A stretch of DNA of 64,000 nt from Methanomassiliicoccaceae archaeon COG_1 (GCA_028561875.1 JAQQTI010000002.1:1-64000), one strand, 5' to 3'; counted from the first letter of the stretch, positions 26,475-35,702 are shown. The notes: generated by a model not told the origin, from the letters alone. Translations and numbers: made by a program.

Positions 26475-27299
26475 CTTGCACATGGCGAGGATGCGGAATA
26501 CGGCGGGGTCCCCCGGCTCCACCTCGTTGATGGCGCCGGCGGCGACCTTGGCCTCCCGGAACGAGCCCCTGTCGGCGAGGCTGTACCCGATGGTCTCCAG
26601 CGCGCCGACGTGCTTCGAATCGATCCGCAGCGCCTTCGCGGAGAACGCGCCGGCGGCGGCGGAGTTCCCCTCCAGCCACTGGTAGTAGGCGGCGAGGGCG
26701 TATCCGTCGGCGTCCTTCCCCCTCGACCTCTGCCTTGCGAACTTCGCCGCGTCCCTGGAGCGGCCGGCGAGGACGAGGGCGGACACGTACGCCCTGCCAG
26801 CGCGGTAGCCGCCGCTCTTCCTCAGGAGCCCCTCTGCGGCGGCCACGGCCTCGTCGTTCCTCTTGAGCGAACCGAGGACCTGCACCCTGAGAACGGTGCC
26901 TGCCTCCCCTTCATCCTCCATGGCGTCGAGCTCGGCGAGGGCCTCCTCGTCCTCGCCCGTGCCGTGGCAGACCGCCGCCCTGGCCCGGCGCACGCGGTCG
27001 GAGGGCGGGAGGCCTCCGAGAATGGGGCCGGCGTCGCGGAGGCACCCGAGGCCGATGAGTCCCTGCGCCACCTGGTAGCGGCCCGATTCGTCGGCGGGGA
27101 GGTGCGATGTGAGGAGGGACACGATGCCGGGGAGGCCCTCCTCCCTCCCGATGGTGCGGAGCATCGAGGCGCAGGACAGGAGGACCATCGGGTCCAACCG
27201 ATTGGAGGAAGCCAGCTCCAAGATCTGCGGGCCCGCCAGGTCGTACCTCTCCTCCCTGATGTTCTGCCTGATGGCCGCGAGGGCGGCTTCGTTGTCCAT
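26472..27299 (-). CDS. TPR-like repeat protein, ends at CGA
   Basis: 275 residues of helical hairpin repeats resembling tetratricopeptides, for example ALAELDAMEDEGEAGT, AVAAAEGLLRKSGGYRAG and ALETIGYSLADRGSFREAK. It is probably a cytoplasmic scaffold or chaperone-like adaptor with no enzymatic motif. Convincing sequence stops at FRILAMCK before CGA 26472-26474. After that the frame continues for about 1,600 bases antisense to trkH without helical repeat character. The start is ATG 27299. It lies 24 bases downstream of taw1 on the same strand, so they probably share a transcript. Confidence 0.72.
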
Positions 27300-27323
27300 T
27301 GGATGCGGGATTGCCCCGCCGGT

Positions 27324-28307
27324 TTATAATCTGAGCGCGTCGAGGCGGGGCGAACGGGGGGCCCCTCCCGCCCATCCCCTCCGGACGTCGGTCTCGGCGC
27401 CCTCTGGTCCGAGGAGGACCACCCGGCTGTCCTCCCTCTCCCTGAGGATCGAGTAGCCGATGGCGCCCCCCAGTTCCTCCGAGAAGCTCCTGATCGTGTC
27501 GTGCGACGGCATGTTGTCGATGCTCAGGCGCTGCCGCGATCCGCCGACGAAGACGTAACCCTTGGGCTCCACGAAGTCCGGCTGCGCGATGCGGTCGAGC
27601 CTCGCGTACCCTGCCGGGTCGGTGAGGTTCAGGCCCTGCACGAGCGTGTGCCTCACCACCGTCCTGGTCTCCAGCGAGGGGAAAAGCTCGAGGGTGCGCA
27701 TCAGCCTGTCCCACCCGTCGCGTACCTTCGGCCGGCAAGCCCTCCTGTACACCTCCTCGTTCGGCGCGGCGACGGTGACGTAGATCATGCTCGGCAGCGC
27801 GTCGAGGGCCGCGACCCTCTCCGGCAGCGTGCCGTTCGTGACGAGGAAGGTCGTCATCCCCCGCGACCGGCATTCCCTGATGAGGTCGGACATGTAGGGG
27901 TACTCCGTGGGCTCGCCGGCGAGGGAGATCGCCACCTGGTTCGGGCTCATCGCCTCCTCCCACATACGCGGGGGGCAGCGCGGGTCCCCTTTGAACCCGG
28001 AGATGAGCTCCCTCTGGTAGGCGACGAGGGCGTCGAGCATCTCCTTCGGCTCCGCCCAATCCTTCACCTCGAAGTCGCAGCCCTCGACCCTCCAGCAGAA
28101 GGGGCACATGTGTGTGCACTCGTTGATGGCGGGCGTCATCTGCAGGCAGCGGTGCGTCTGTATGCCGTAGAAGTCCTGCTTGTAGCAGTTGCGGCCGTGG
28201 AGCATGGTCTGTCTCATCCACCCGCAGAGCTTCACGGCCGCGTGGTCACGGTAGAGGCGGTACGACTGCTTCGCCAGCCTCTCCCGGTACGCCTCGTCCA
28301 TCCCCAT
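27324..28307 (-). CDS. taw1: tRNA 4-demethylwyosine synthase Taw1/TYW1
   Basis: 327 residues of radical SAM enzyme that builds the tricyclic wyosine base at G37 of tRNA-Phe from pyruvate. The SAM cluster is C64-x3-C68-x2-C71 in ECTHMCPFCWR, and the second iron-sulfur cluster ligands C28, C41 and C54 precede it, as in archaeal TYW1. SLAGEPTEYPYM and FLVTNGTLP follow. ATG 28307 is used; an alternative is two codons later. It overlaps the read-through tail of RfcL but starts 8 bases after that gene's CGA. TAA stop. Confidence 0.93.
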   Translation of the reverse strand: MGMDEAYRERLAKQSYRLYRDHAAVKLCGWMRQTMLHGRNCYKQDFYGIQTHRCLQMTPAINECTHMCPFCWRVEGCDFEVKDWAEPKEMLDALVAYQRELISGFKGDPRCPPRMWEEAMSPNQVAISLAGEPTEYPYMSDLIRECRSRGMTTFLVTNGTLPERVAALDALPSMIYVTVAAPNEEVYRRACRPKVRDGWDRLMRTLELFPSLETRTVVRHTLVQGLNLTDPAGYARLDRIAQPDFVEPKGYVFVGGSRQRLSIDNMPSHDTIRSFSEELGGAIGYSILREREDSRVVLLGPEGAETDVRRGWAGGAPRSPRLDALRL

Positions 28308-29737
28308 GCTCGCCCTCGGAAGTCGAAGAGGTTCCTCTGCCCCCCCGGCGGGCCCCCCTCTTCCTTTCCTGGCTCGGGGGCGCGAAGGGGCTCGGGCGCC
28401 TCCTCCGTCCTCGCGGGCCTCTCCCCGGCGGCAGGGGGGAGCGCTTCCTCGAACGCCCTCCTCACCTCCCGGGAGTCCATCCTCTTGCCGATGAGGAAGC
28501 CGAGCTCCTCCGGCTCCAGGCCGTAGTCGCGGACGAGCGCGGCGCGCATCCCCGCGTCCCTCTGCGCGGTGACCGACAGGTAGGGGAGGACCTCGTTGTA
28601 GAACGCCGACTCCGACGTGTGCGTGACGCCGCCTATTTTCAGGGCGAGGGACTTCCTCACCCCCCTCGCGGCGCGGGAGCGGGACATCTTCATGAGGTAC
28701 TGCGGGAAGCGGATGCGGTCGTGCGCTATCTCGGGGTTGCGCAGCGACTCGATGATGCCGAGGGTCATCATCTGCCCGGCGTAAGACCACAGGCCGAACT
28801 GTCTCGTCCTCCTGGTTCTGCCGAGGTAGACGTCGGCGCGGGAGAGCCTCCCCGAGCAGCGGACGAGATCGCCGGTGTCGTGGCATTCGTGGGGCATGTT
28901 CTCATCGATCCAAACCGAAATCTCCTCGGGGTCGGAGTCGCAGTCCATCATCGTCCTCTGGGCGAGGGCGGGGTCGCGCCTGCGGAACACCGCGTCTACC
29001 AGATCGAAGTTGCTTTTCCTCACCGCGCGGCCGGAGAGCATCCCCGTCTCCCTCTCCGAGACCGACCCCCCGCCGAGGGCGAGGCTCTCGAGGTCGCGCA
29101 CGGCAGCGCGCATGTCGCCGTTGGCGTTGGCGGCGATCCTGGCGACCGACTCCTCGCCGATCCTCACGCCCTCACCCTCAGCGATATCCCTGAGGACCCT
29201 GGCGACGGACGCCGCGGCGGGCCTCCGGAACGTGATCTGCAGGGTGGCGGTCTTGACGGCGGAGCTCTTCCGGGAGAGCTCGTAGAAGTCGTTGCAGATG
29301 AGGATGGCCGGCTGCATCGTGGTCCTGATCAGGTCGTTGATGGCCGGCATGGCGCCGCGGTCGACGCTGCCGTAGAGGCTGTCCGCCTCGTCGAGAATTA
29401 TGAGCTTCCTCCCGCCGTTCTTCGCGGACATGAAGGTGCCGTCGTCGCCGAAGGTGTTGAAACGGGAGGCGCGGAGCGCCACGTCTTCTATCGCCTTCCC
29501 CGTCCTCTGGTCGGAGGCGTTCATCTCCACCACGCCCCATCCCATCTCGTCGGCCAGGGCGAGGGCGGACGAGGTCTTCCCTATGCCGGGCGTGCCGATG
29601 AGCACCAGCGCCCTCTTCTCGGGCGGGCCCCGCTCCCAGGACCGGGCCCACGCCCTCATCTGCGAGGCGGCCCCGGGGTTGCCGACGATTCCGTCCAGCG
29701 TCCTGGGCCGGTACTTCTCCGTCCAGTCGTCCGCCGT
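28232..29737 (-). CDS. rfcL: Replication factor C large subunit, ACG start
   Basis: Clamp-loader large subunit. ADDWTEKYRPRTLDGIVGN is the conserved N-terminus but no ATG/GTG/TTG is in frame upstream of it; ACG 29737 follows GGGAGGGGAG at good spacing, whereas the first ATG (29659) would delete this region. Walker A is GTPGIGKT (48-55), Walker B IILDEADSL, and the C-terminus ends in a PCNA-box QRNLFDF. CGA 28316-28318 comes immediately after this box, where archaeal RfcL normally stops. A further 28 residues before TGA 28232 overlap taw1 and look spurious. Confidence 0.92.
   Translation of the reverse strand, partial: TADDWTEKYRPRTLDGIVGNPGAASQMRAWARSWERGPPEKRALVLIGTPGIGKTSSALALADEMGWGVVEMNASDQRTGKAIEDVALRASRFNTFGDDGTFMSAKNGGRKLIILDEADSLYGSVDRGAMPAINDLIRTTMQPAILICNDFYELSRKSSAVKTATLQITFRRPAAASVARVLRDIAEGEGVRIGEESVARIAANANGDMRAAVRDLESLALGGGSVSERETGMLSGRAVRKSNFDLVDAVFRRRDPALAQRTMMDCDSDPEEISVWIDENMPHECHDTGDLVRCSGRLSRADVYLGRTRRTRQFGLWSYAGQMMTLGIIESLRNPEIAHDRIRFPQYLMKMSRSRAARGVRKSLALKIGGVTHTSESAFYNEVLPYLSVTAQRDAGMRAALVRDYGLEPEELGFLIGKRMDSREVRRAFEEALPPAAGERPARTEEAPEPLRAPEPGKEEGGPPGGQRNLFDFRGRAWGWTRRTGRGWRSSRTASTVTTRP
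29735..29737 (-). other. ACG start candidate of rfcL
   Basis: ACG codon at the expected start, preceded by GGAGG and a 7-base spacer. The frame is closed by TAG about 90 bases upstream and contains no normal start before the conserved N-terminus. Confidence 0.65.
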
Positions 29738-29875
29738 CAGCTCCCCTCCCTTCTCCTTCCCCCGTAGCGCGGGATCCGCCAGCCATGCCCCCGAACGGGC
29801 CCGGGGCCCGGAAGGGGCGCGTCGCTAAGCCCGCGCCCCCTCCGATCCCCTCCCCGCGACTGCGGCATAAGCACC

Positions 29876-30679
29876 TCATTCCGCCGACCCCCCGAGGCGC
29901 ATGCTGTAGGTGCCGCCGCCACAGTCGACCGAGATGTCCGCGCCGTATACCTCGGAGACCCTCGCGGAGTTGAGGAGGCCCTCCTTCGCGCCGTCGGCGA
30001 GGACCCTCCCCCCCCTCATCATGACCACCCTGCGGGTGGAGGCGGGTATGTCGGCGAGCTCGTGCGTGATCATCACGATGCCCACGCCCGTTCCGGAGAG
30101 GATGTCGAACATCCTCCTGAACTTGGATTTCATGACGATGTCCAGCCCGGTCATGGGCTCGTCGAGTACGAGCATGCTCGGGTCGGTGACGAGGGCGCGG
30201 GCGATCAGCGCCCGGCGCATTTCGCCGAGGGACAGTCCCTCTATCTCCCTGCCCGCCAGGTCGTCGATGCCCATCTCCGCGGCACGGGCGGCGATGCGCT
30301 CCTCCATGGCGGGGGTGACGGACATCCCGCGGAAGACGTCGAGGCTGCCGAAGAACCCGGAGCCGATGACCTCGCGGACCGTGGTGTGCATGCCGAACTG
30401 GCTCTGGAGGTCCATGGACACCACTCCCATCCTCCCTCTGAGCTCGAAGATGTTCCAGCGGTTCTCGCCGAAGATCCTCATGGTGTAAGGCCGCGCTTCG
30501 TCGTAGTAGGGGTAGACGTCCCCTCTGAGCAGCTTCAGGAGGGTGGTCTTGCCTGAGCCGTTGAGACCGATGATGGCGACGTTCTCCCCCGCGTCGATGT
30601 CCATGGTTACCCGGTCGAGGATGCGCTTGCCGCCGCGCACGACGGAGACGTCCCTCATCTCGAGAGCCTTGGCCTGCAT
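29876..30679 (-). CDS. ABC transporter ATP-binding protein, ModF-like
   Basis: 267 residues with all ABC motifs: Walker A GLNGSGKTT (38-46), Q-loop near DLQSQFG, signature LSLGEMRR, Walker B MLVLDEPMTG and H-loop ITHEL. It resembles the ModF/ABC-type subfamily that couples to cytoplasmic functions or to a metal importer. No permease is adjacent, so it may pair elsewhere. TGA stop. The start is ATG 30679, and the promoter is not obvious. Confidence 0.85.
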   Translation of the reverse strand: MQAKALEMRDVSVVRGGKRILDRVTMDIDAGENVAIIGLNGSGKTTLLKLLRGDVYPYYDEARPYTMRIFGENRWNIFELRGRMGVVSMDLQSQFGMHTTVREVIGSGFFGSLDVFRGMSVTPAMEERIAARAAEMGIDDLAGREIEGLSLGEMRRALIARALVTDPSMLVLDEPMTGLDIVMKSKFRRMFDILSGTGVGIVMITHELADIPASTRRVVMMRGGRVLADGAKEGLLNSARVSEVYGADISVDCGGGTYSMRLGGSAE

Positions 30680-30957
30680 GCGGGCGACTATGACCGATCA
30701 AGGTAAAGGGTTTGCGGACTTTCTCCTCGCACTCTGCGGTAAAACGAGCATGTTGCCCCGGGGTGCGGGCAATCCAAGCGGACTCCCGGGAGAACCCGAA
30801 CGAGAGTTGGAAGGACGGAATCCAGTCGACGGATGGTTCAGAATCCTCTCGACGGTCCCCTCCCCCCGTGTCCCCTCGCGGCGGCGACAGTGGCTGCAGA
30901 CACCGGTCCCGAAGGCGCATCCCGTACCGGCATCTTCTCGGACTCCTCCTAGCTTCG
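30680..30957. other. Gap without a supported gene
   Basis: About 280 bases between the ABC ATPase start and the symporter 3' end (about 360 bases if the symporter ends at its CGA). Reading frames here have random composition. It should contain the ATPase promoter. Confidence 0.5.
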
Positions 30958-32655
30958 TTAGCTTTTTCGAACATCCCGGCGGAACGAATGCGATGGCCCC
31001 CGCATACCGGGATGTCGAATTGCCCCGCTCGGAGGCGGCCGTCGTTCCTTTCTGATCGCCTGGCTGCAAACTACGGCCATCGCCATGACGGCGACGGACA
31101 GCGGCAACGCCACGACCAGCGCGTCGCAGTACATTATCGGCCCGTCGAACAGTACCTGGCTCCCGGTGAGCATCCTGCATACCGGGAGGAACACCGAGCT
31201 GCTCTTGTTGACGAAGAGCGCCCAGAGCAGGTACGATCCGGCACCCGCCGCGATGCTGCAGGCGGCCGCCCGCTTGTCCGGGCGCCCCCCCCTCGAGTAC
31301 AGGCCGTGCACGAAGGCGGGGAGCAGCGCGGCGGCGGTCATGCCCATGAACAGCGATGTGGCCTTGGCGATGATGTCCTTCGGCATGAGGTAGCAGTACA
31401 CCACCACGAGCACCATCATCACCGCCGTCCAGATCCTGTTGACGCGGATGTTCCCCGAGTCCCTCTCCTGCTTGGTCTTCCAGTTCTGGATGAGGGTGTG
31501 CAGGTCGTAGCCCCCGGCCGCCCCGATGGTGTGCATCAGGGCGCTGATCGTGGAGATCGAGGCGCAGACCAGCGATAGCAGGAACAGGCAGACGAACACG
31601 TCCCCGAGGGTGTGGCCCTCGAAGAGCTCGAGGATGAACTGCGGCATTATGAAGTCCACGCCCAGGCCCAGGTCGCTCAGGTGCTGGTAGGCCAGGCCCT
31701 CGCCCCGTTCCATGAAGAACACGTTGCTCAGGGCGCCGGTGGTGTACGCCGTACCGACGATGAGCAGCATGAAGACCGAGCCGACGATCAGCGACCTGTC
31801 GAGCATCCGGTCATCCTTGGCGGACATGAAGCGAACGACGAGCTGGGGCTGGGTGAGGACGCCCAGCCCGACCCCCATCAGGAAGGTGGTGACCACCAGC
31901 ATCCACTCGCTGGAACCGAAGTCCGCCATGGACGTCCAGCCGTTGAACCCGTCGAGGGTCCCCGTGCCGGAGGCCGGGACCCCGAGGGAGGAGAGCTCGG
32001 AGAACGCGCCCCCGCCGAGGGTTGCGAAGGTCACCACGAGGATTACCGCCATGCCGGCGAACATGATGACGGCCTGGAGCGCGTCGTTGTACATGACGGC
32101 GATGATCCCGCCGAACGCCACGTAGAGGCCGACGATGACCGCCATGGCAATGAGGATCCAGTCGTAGTAGTCGGTGAGCCCGGTGACGACCGCCACCGAG
32201 TTCACGCCGCCCTTGAGGACCGCGGCGCAGTAGATCGGCATCATCACGACGATGAGGATGGCCGTGAACGCGCGGATGCCTTTGGACCCGTACATCTTGC
32301 CGAGCAGGTCGGCGAAGGTGGACGCCCCGAGCCTCTCCCCCGCCCGGCGGGTCCTTCCGCCGAATAGGGCGAAGGCCACGAGGAGGCCAATGAAGAGGTT
32401 GAGGAAGCACAGCCACATCAGCGACAGGCCGTGGGTGGCGGCCTGCCCGCCGAAGCCTATGACCGCCGAGGCGCTTAGGAAGGTCGCGCCGTACGAGAGG
32501 CCGATGACCGCCGGGCCGGTCTTGCTCCGGCCGAGGAGGAACTCCTTGTTGTCCCTGGTGTTACGGTACCCGTAAAGGCCCAGGAGGATCGTGACGGCGG
32601 CGAAGACCACCAGCATCGCCGCGAATATCGGCAGGGACACCCCGTCGCTCGCCAC
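30958..32655 (-). CDS. Sodium:solute symporter (SSS family)
   Basis: About 537 residues to CGA 31042-31044, with about thirteen membrane helices. The SSS hallmark SYGATFLSASAVIGFGGQAA, the helix with GGIIAVMYNDALQA and TQPQLVVRFMSAKDDRML identify the pantothenate/proline-like branch. The substrate is not decidable. Start is GTG 32655, overlapping the small upstream subunit. The 28 codons past CGA before TAA 30958 lack membrane or family character. The operator pair at 32800 and 32852 flanks its promoter. Confidence 0.88.
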   Translation of the reverse strand: MASDGVSLPIFAAMLVVFAAVTILLGLYGYRNTRDNKEFLLGRSKTGPAVIGLSYGATFLSASAVIGFGGQAATHGLSLMWLCFLNLFIGLLVAFALFGGRTRRAGERLGASTFADLLGKMYGSKGIRAFTAILIVVMMPIYCAAVLKGGVNSVAVVTGLTDYYDWILIAMAVIVGLYVAFGGIIAVMYNDALQAVIMFAGMAVILVVTFATLGGGAFSELSSLGVPASGTGTLDGFNGWTSMADFGSSEWMLVVTTFLMGVGLGVLTQPQLVVRFMSAKDDRMLDRSLIVGSVFMLLIVGTAYTTGALSNVFFMERGEGLAYQHLSDLGLGVDFIMPQFILELFEGHTLGDVFVCLFLLSLVCASISTISALMHTIGAAGGYDLHTLIQNWKTKQERDSGNIRVNRIWTAVMMVLVVVYCYLMPKDIIAKATSLFMGMTAAALLPAFVHGLYSRGGRPDKRAAACSIAAGAGSYLLWALFVNKSSSVFLPVCRMLTGSQVLFDGPIMYCDALVVALPLSVAVMAMAVVCSQAIRKERRPPPSGAIRHPGMRGPSHSFRRDVRKS

Positions 32656-32782
32656 TGCCCTCGCCTTCTTTCATGCTGTCGCTGCGTACTTTCAGCCCGA
32701 TGGCGCAGCAGAGCGCCACCGCCAGGAAGCATCCCAGGTACGCGGCCACGATCCACGGGTCGGTCAGTCCGAAGAAGCTCAT
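32561..32782 (-). CDS. Symporter small accessory protein
   Basis: A short protein, MSFFGLTDPWIVAAYLGCF, with one membrane helix (about 9-30) and a charged tail. Tiny proteins starting with LTDPW or LSDPWI are found immediately upstream of SSS symporters, where they are thought to be a transporter subunit. It ends at CGA 32657-32659 after GEGSGE if CGA terminates, just before the symporter GTG, the usual organisation. The normal TAA comes 32 codons later, within the symporter. In the symporter frame the CGA base is silent (AGC/AGT Ser). Confidence 0.75.
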   Translation of the reverse strand: MSFFGLTDPWIVAAYLGCFLAVALCCAIGLKVRSDSMKEGEGSGERRGVPADIRGDAGGLRRRHDPPGPLRVP

Positions 32783-32799
32783 CTTTCATCCCCTGTTGT

Positions 32800-32816
32800 G
32801 TGCTAACACTTAGCAC
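32800..32816. promoter_or_regulatory. Operator palindrome 1 (GTGCTA-N5-TAGCAC)
   Basis: GTGCTAACACTTAGCAC, 6-bp arms with a 5-base centre, lies 18 bases upstream of the small-subunit ATG, between TATA and the start. A bound repressor there would block transcription. Confidence 0.65.
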
Positions 32817-32840
32817 GCAATACCCTCCATCGTTGCTTCC

Positions 32841-32850
32841 TATTTAAATG
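32841..32850 (-). promoter_or_regulatory. TATA box between the two operators
   Basis: TATTTAAATG (CATTTAAATA on the minus strand) sits between the two palindromes, about 60 bases from the ATG at 32782. Confidence 0.5.
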
Positions 32851-32851
32851 T

Positions 32852-32868
32852 GTGCTAAAACGTAGCAC
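32852..32868. promoter_or_regulatory. Operator palindrome 2 (GTGCTA-N5-TAGCAC)
   Basis: GTGCTAAAACGTAGCAC has the same arms and spacing as operator 1. The centres are 52 bases apart, about five helical turns, consistent with cooperative binding. It is also within 75 bases of the divergent gene at 32943. Confidence 0.65.
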
Positions 32869-32942
32869 GCTTAGCCCGTGCCGCGGAAGCCCGCCCGTCC
32901 AAGATATTATCAAGAATCGAGGGCATACTGCCAGCGATTCAG

Positions 32943-33587
32943 ATGAACGAGTCGCTCGAAGGGAAGCTCCACCAGTTCACGGAAATGGTGGGACAGATGA
33001 GCCTGCCGATGCACCAGTACCTCCTCGCCTCCGACCCCGCGATAATGTTCGCCACCGGGAGCTACGACCAGGCGGAATGGATCCTCCCCGCCATAGGCGA
33101 CATCCTCGGCGACCGGCCGCTGAAGTACCTGTTCCTGTCGCACTTCGAATCGGACGAGTGCGGCGGCATAAGCCTGTTCAGGCGCAAGTACCCGAAGATC
33201 ACCGTCGTGTGCTCGGGGTTCATGGCCCGCGAGCTCCCCGGCTTCGGCTACAGGGGGAGGGTGGCGGTCGGCGAGGAGGGTAGCGGCTTCTCCGACGGCG
33301 ACCTGTCCCTCAAGTTCTTCCGCTATCCCGCGGAGGTGCACCTCCGCGACGGCCTGCTCTGCTGCGAGATGAACTCCGGCGTGTTCTACAGCTCCGACCT
33401 GATGTTCCACCAGATGAGGGGGGAGGAGAAGACGGTGGACGGTTCGTGGGCGGAGGAGGTCGCCTCCATCGACTCCGGCAGGATACCGGACGAGGTCCGC
33501 CGCGAGAGGCTGAAGCGGGACCTGCTCGGAATCTCCCCGAGTTTCGTCGCCGTCGGCCACGGCGCCTGCGTGCGCTGCCGCGAGTAA
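32943..33587 (+). CDS. Metallo-beta-lactamase-fold protein, ODP-like
   Basis: 214 residues resemble the diiron oxygen-binding (ODP/FprA N-terminal) form of the metallo-beta-lactamase fold. The expected H-x-E-x-D-H motif reads LFLSHFESDECGG (67-74), so the last His is replaced by Glu72. Without the flavodoxin half of FprA it is a single domain. Metal binding may therefore be altered. It is divergent from the operator-controlled symporter and may share that control. TAA stop; the flavin reductase gene starts 32 bases later and could be its redox partner. Confidence 0.65.
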   Translation: MNESLEGKLHQFTEMVGQMSLPMHQYLLASDPAIMFATGSYDQAEWILPAIGDILGDRPLKYLFLSHFESDECGGISLFRRKYPKITVVCSGFMARELPGFGYRGRVAVGEEGSGFSDGDLSLKFFRYPAEVHLRDGLLCCEMNSGVFYSSDLMFHQMRGEEKTVDGSWAEEVASIDSGRIPDEVRRERLKRDLLGISPSFVAVGHGACVRCRE

Positions 33588-33619
33588 AGGATATTCTACC
33601 CGTTCGCCGATCACGGGGC

Positions 33620-34279
33620 ATGAGAAAGGATATCGGTGCCAAGACGGTCCTCTACCCGCTGCCCGTGCTCATCATCGCCGCCTACGGCAGGGACGGGAAG
33701 GTCCAGGCCATGAACGCCGCCTGGGGAGGCATCGCGGACGATTACAAGGTCGCGGTTTGCCTGTCGTCGTACCACAAGACGGTCGAGGCCATCAGGCAGA
33801 GCGGGGCATTCTCCGTCTCCTTTGCCGACTCCGAGCACGTTGCCGAGGCCGACTACCTGGGCATCGCCAGCGGCAACAAGGACCCCGACAAGTTCGCCCA
33901 TTCCGGCCTCCACGCCGCGAAGGGCTCCAAACTAGGTGTGCCGATAATCGACGAGTTCCCCGTCGCCCTCGAATGCTCCGTCGAGGACATCGCCGAGATC
34001 GCCGACCAGACGCTACGCGTCATCGGGAGGATCGAGAACGTCAGCGCCGACGAGAAGGCCTTCGACGGGGACGGCCTGCTGAACGTAAGCAAGGTCGACC
34101 CCATAGTCTATGACACGGTCCGCCGCGAGTACTACTCGCTGGGCAGCAAGGTCGCCGACGCCTTCTCATGCGGGAAGAAGCTGATGCCGCGAGGGGCATC
34201 GCCTTCGACGGGCCTCTCTTCGGTACAGTGTAAGGGGCCCCGCGCCGTCGGGTTCCTTCCCGTACATGCCCTGGTCTGA
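33620..34279 (+). CDS. Flavoredoxin/flavin reductase family protein
   Basis: About 190 residues to CGA 34190-34192, the usual length of the FMN-binding flavoredoxin family. KTVLYPLPVLIIAAY at the N-terminus, NAAWGG and SFADSEHVAEADY are typical of the FMN-binding split barrel. It should transfer electrons to or from a flavin; it starts 32 bases after the oxygen-type metallo-lactamase. The remaining 29 codons to TGA 34279 look like tail, and a hairpin GATGCC/GGCATC (34183-34200) spans the CGA. Confidence 0.82.
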   Translation: MRKDIGAKTVLYPLPVLIIAAYGRDGKVQAMNAAWGGIADDYKVAVCLSSYHKTVEAIRQSGAFSVSFADSEHVAEADYLGIASGNKDPDKFAHSGLHAAKGSKLGVPIIDEFPVALECSVEDIAEIADQTLRVIGRIENVSADEKAFDGDGLLNVSKVDPIVYDTVRREYYSLGSKVADAFSCGKKLMPRGASPSTGLSSVQCKGPRAVGFLPVHALV

Positions 34280-34721
34280 TGCTGGCAAGGACAGACACTT
34301 CTTCAACGGGCCGATTTCGCCGACGGACGAGGCCCGGCCCGGCTCCCGTCCCTCGACTGAAAACACCGAGCCCCCTTCAATTATCGTTAAATAGGCTCCC
34401 GCCTTTGACCATCCGTTAGGCTAGACCGGGGAGCTTGGCGTGCCCTCTACCTGCAACCGTCACAGCAGGGGCGACTGCGAGGGGCGGCGGAGCTGAAACG
34501 GCAGGCCCGCAAAGCGACAATGACATCTTGTCCCGTGGAGTCGGCGTACCTCTTTCCCTCGGCCGGAGGGCCGGGGGGCCCTGGCTAATCGGGGGGAACG
34601 GGCCAGGCCCTGACGGGAGCAGCCTCACTCCGAACCACTGACGTTCACGGGGGAGCAGGGTAGAGAAGCGATGCGGCCAACCTGTCCGCGGAGGTGATGT
34701 CCACCCTCGTGTGCCTAACAC
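34280..34721. other. Gap between convergent genes
   Basis: About 440 bases between the flavoredoxin and the marker-2 gene (530 bases from CGA to CGA). Frames here continue from both genes only by read-through and have no coding character. Several GC-rich inverted repeats suggest transcript ends. Confidence 0.45.
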
Positions 34722-35702
34722 TCGCCCGTCCCTCGGGCGGCACCCGGCGATCACGTCCTTCGAGAAGTCGAAGAGGACGCCCTCCTCGCCGTCCATGCTC
34801 AGCCTGAGGACCCCTGAGCCGTCGACCTCGCCGACCACGGCGCCGGCGCATCCGACCTCGGCGAAGATGTCGATCACCCTCTGGGACATCGCGGGGTCAC
34901 AGGAGTAGACGAAACCGCTGCCCTGATAGGCCAGGAGCCACCTCGTGAGGTCGTCGCAGCCCTTCGGGGCCGGGATTTTCTCAAGGTCCACGACGGCGCC
35001 CATCCCGGAGCACTCGAGCATCATGCCGAGTGTCCCGACGCTGCCGGGGTTGCTCATGTCCTTGCCGGCGTGCACCAGATGCTCCGAGCCCATCCGCGCC
35101 GCCGCCCCGATCTGCGCCTGCGCGACCTCGTCGCTTCTCCCCATCGTGGTCTCCCAGGCGTAGGGCGCGCTCTCGGCGTAGTGGCCCTCGAGGTCCATGA
35201 CCATTACGACGCTGTCGCCCGGGCGGGCGGTGCTGCTGAGGATGACCGCGTCCTTCGCCACCGTACCGATGACGGCGATGTCGAGCGCGCGGTAGGTGCA
35301 GTCAGGGTGGGTGTGTCCTCCGACGATCGGCACGCCGAATTTCCTCACGCCGGCCTCCATGCCCCTGAGCATACGGTTGCGGGTGCCGCGATCGGCCATG
35401 GATATGACGTCCACCATCGCCGTGGGCCTCCCGCCCATGGCGGCTATGTCGTTCACGTTCACCAGCACAGCGAAGTACCCGGCCATGAACGGGTCGGACT
35501 TCACGAGGGACTCCATGATGCCGTCCGTCGCGAAGAGGATGTACTTCTCGCCGTCGTCGATCACGGCGGCGTCTTCCCCGTTGGACGCGACCACGTGGGG
35601 GAAGGAGTCGGCGGGGAGGAGGTCCACCACCTCGCGTATGGCCGACTTCCGGGTGACTCCCGGATAGTTCCTTATCGCGTCGATGACGGCCTTCAGAGCC
35701 AT
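34722..35702 (-). CDS. Methanogenesis marker protein 2 (AIR synthase-related)
   Basis: About 326 residues of PurM-like ATP-grasp-associated fold, family length reached at CGA 34722-34724. Landmarks are IRNYPGVTRKS, FATDGIMESLVKSDPF, NVNDIAAMGGRPTAMVDV, GGHTHPD and PGDSVVMVMDLEGHY. It is conserved in methanogens, with an unknown reaction in methanogenesis or cofactor biosynthesis. SD GGAGG lies 4 bases before ATG 35702. After the CGA the frame stays open to 34416 with non-protein-like sequence. In the same frame the upstream winged-helix gene is fused unless CGA 35742-35744 stops it. Confidence 0.85.

Noticed and set aside
26472-27329. A long C-terminal extension of TrkH
   Set aside because: It reads antisense to a repeat protein gene with no membrane or repeat character, so it is a non-coding read-through.
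34416-34721. A C-terminal extension of marker 2
   Set aside because: Random Pro/Arg/Gly-rich residues and no family counterpart; the family length is reached at CGA 34722.
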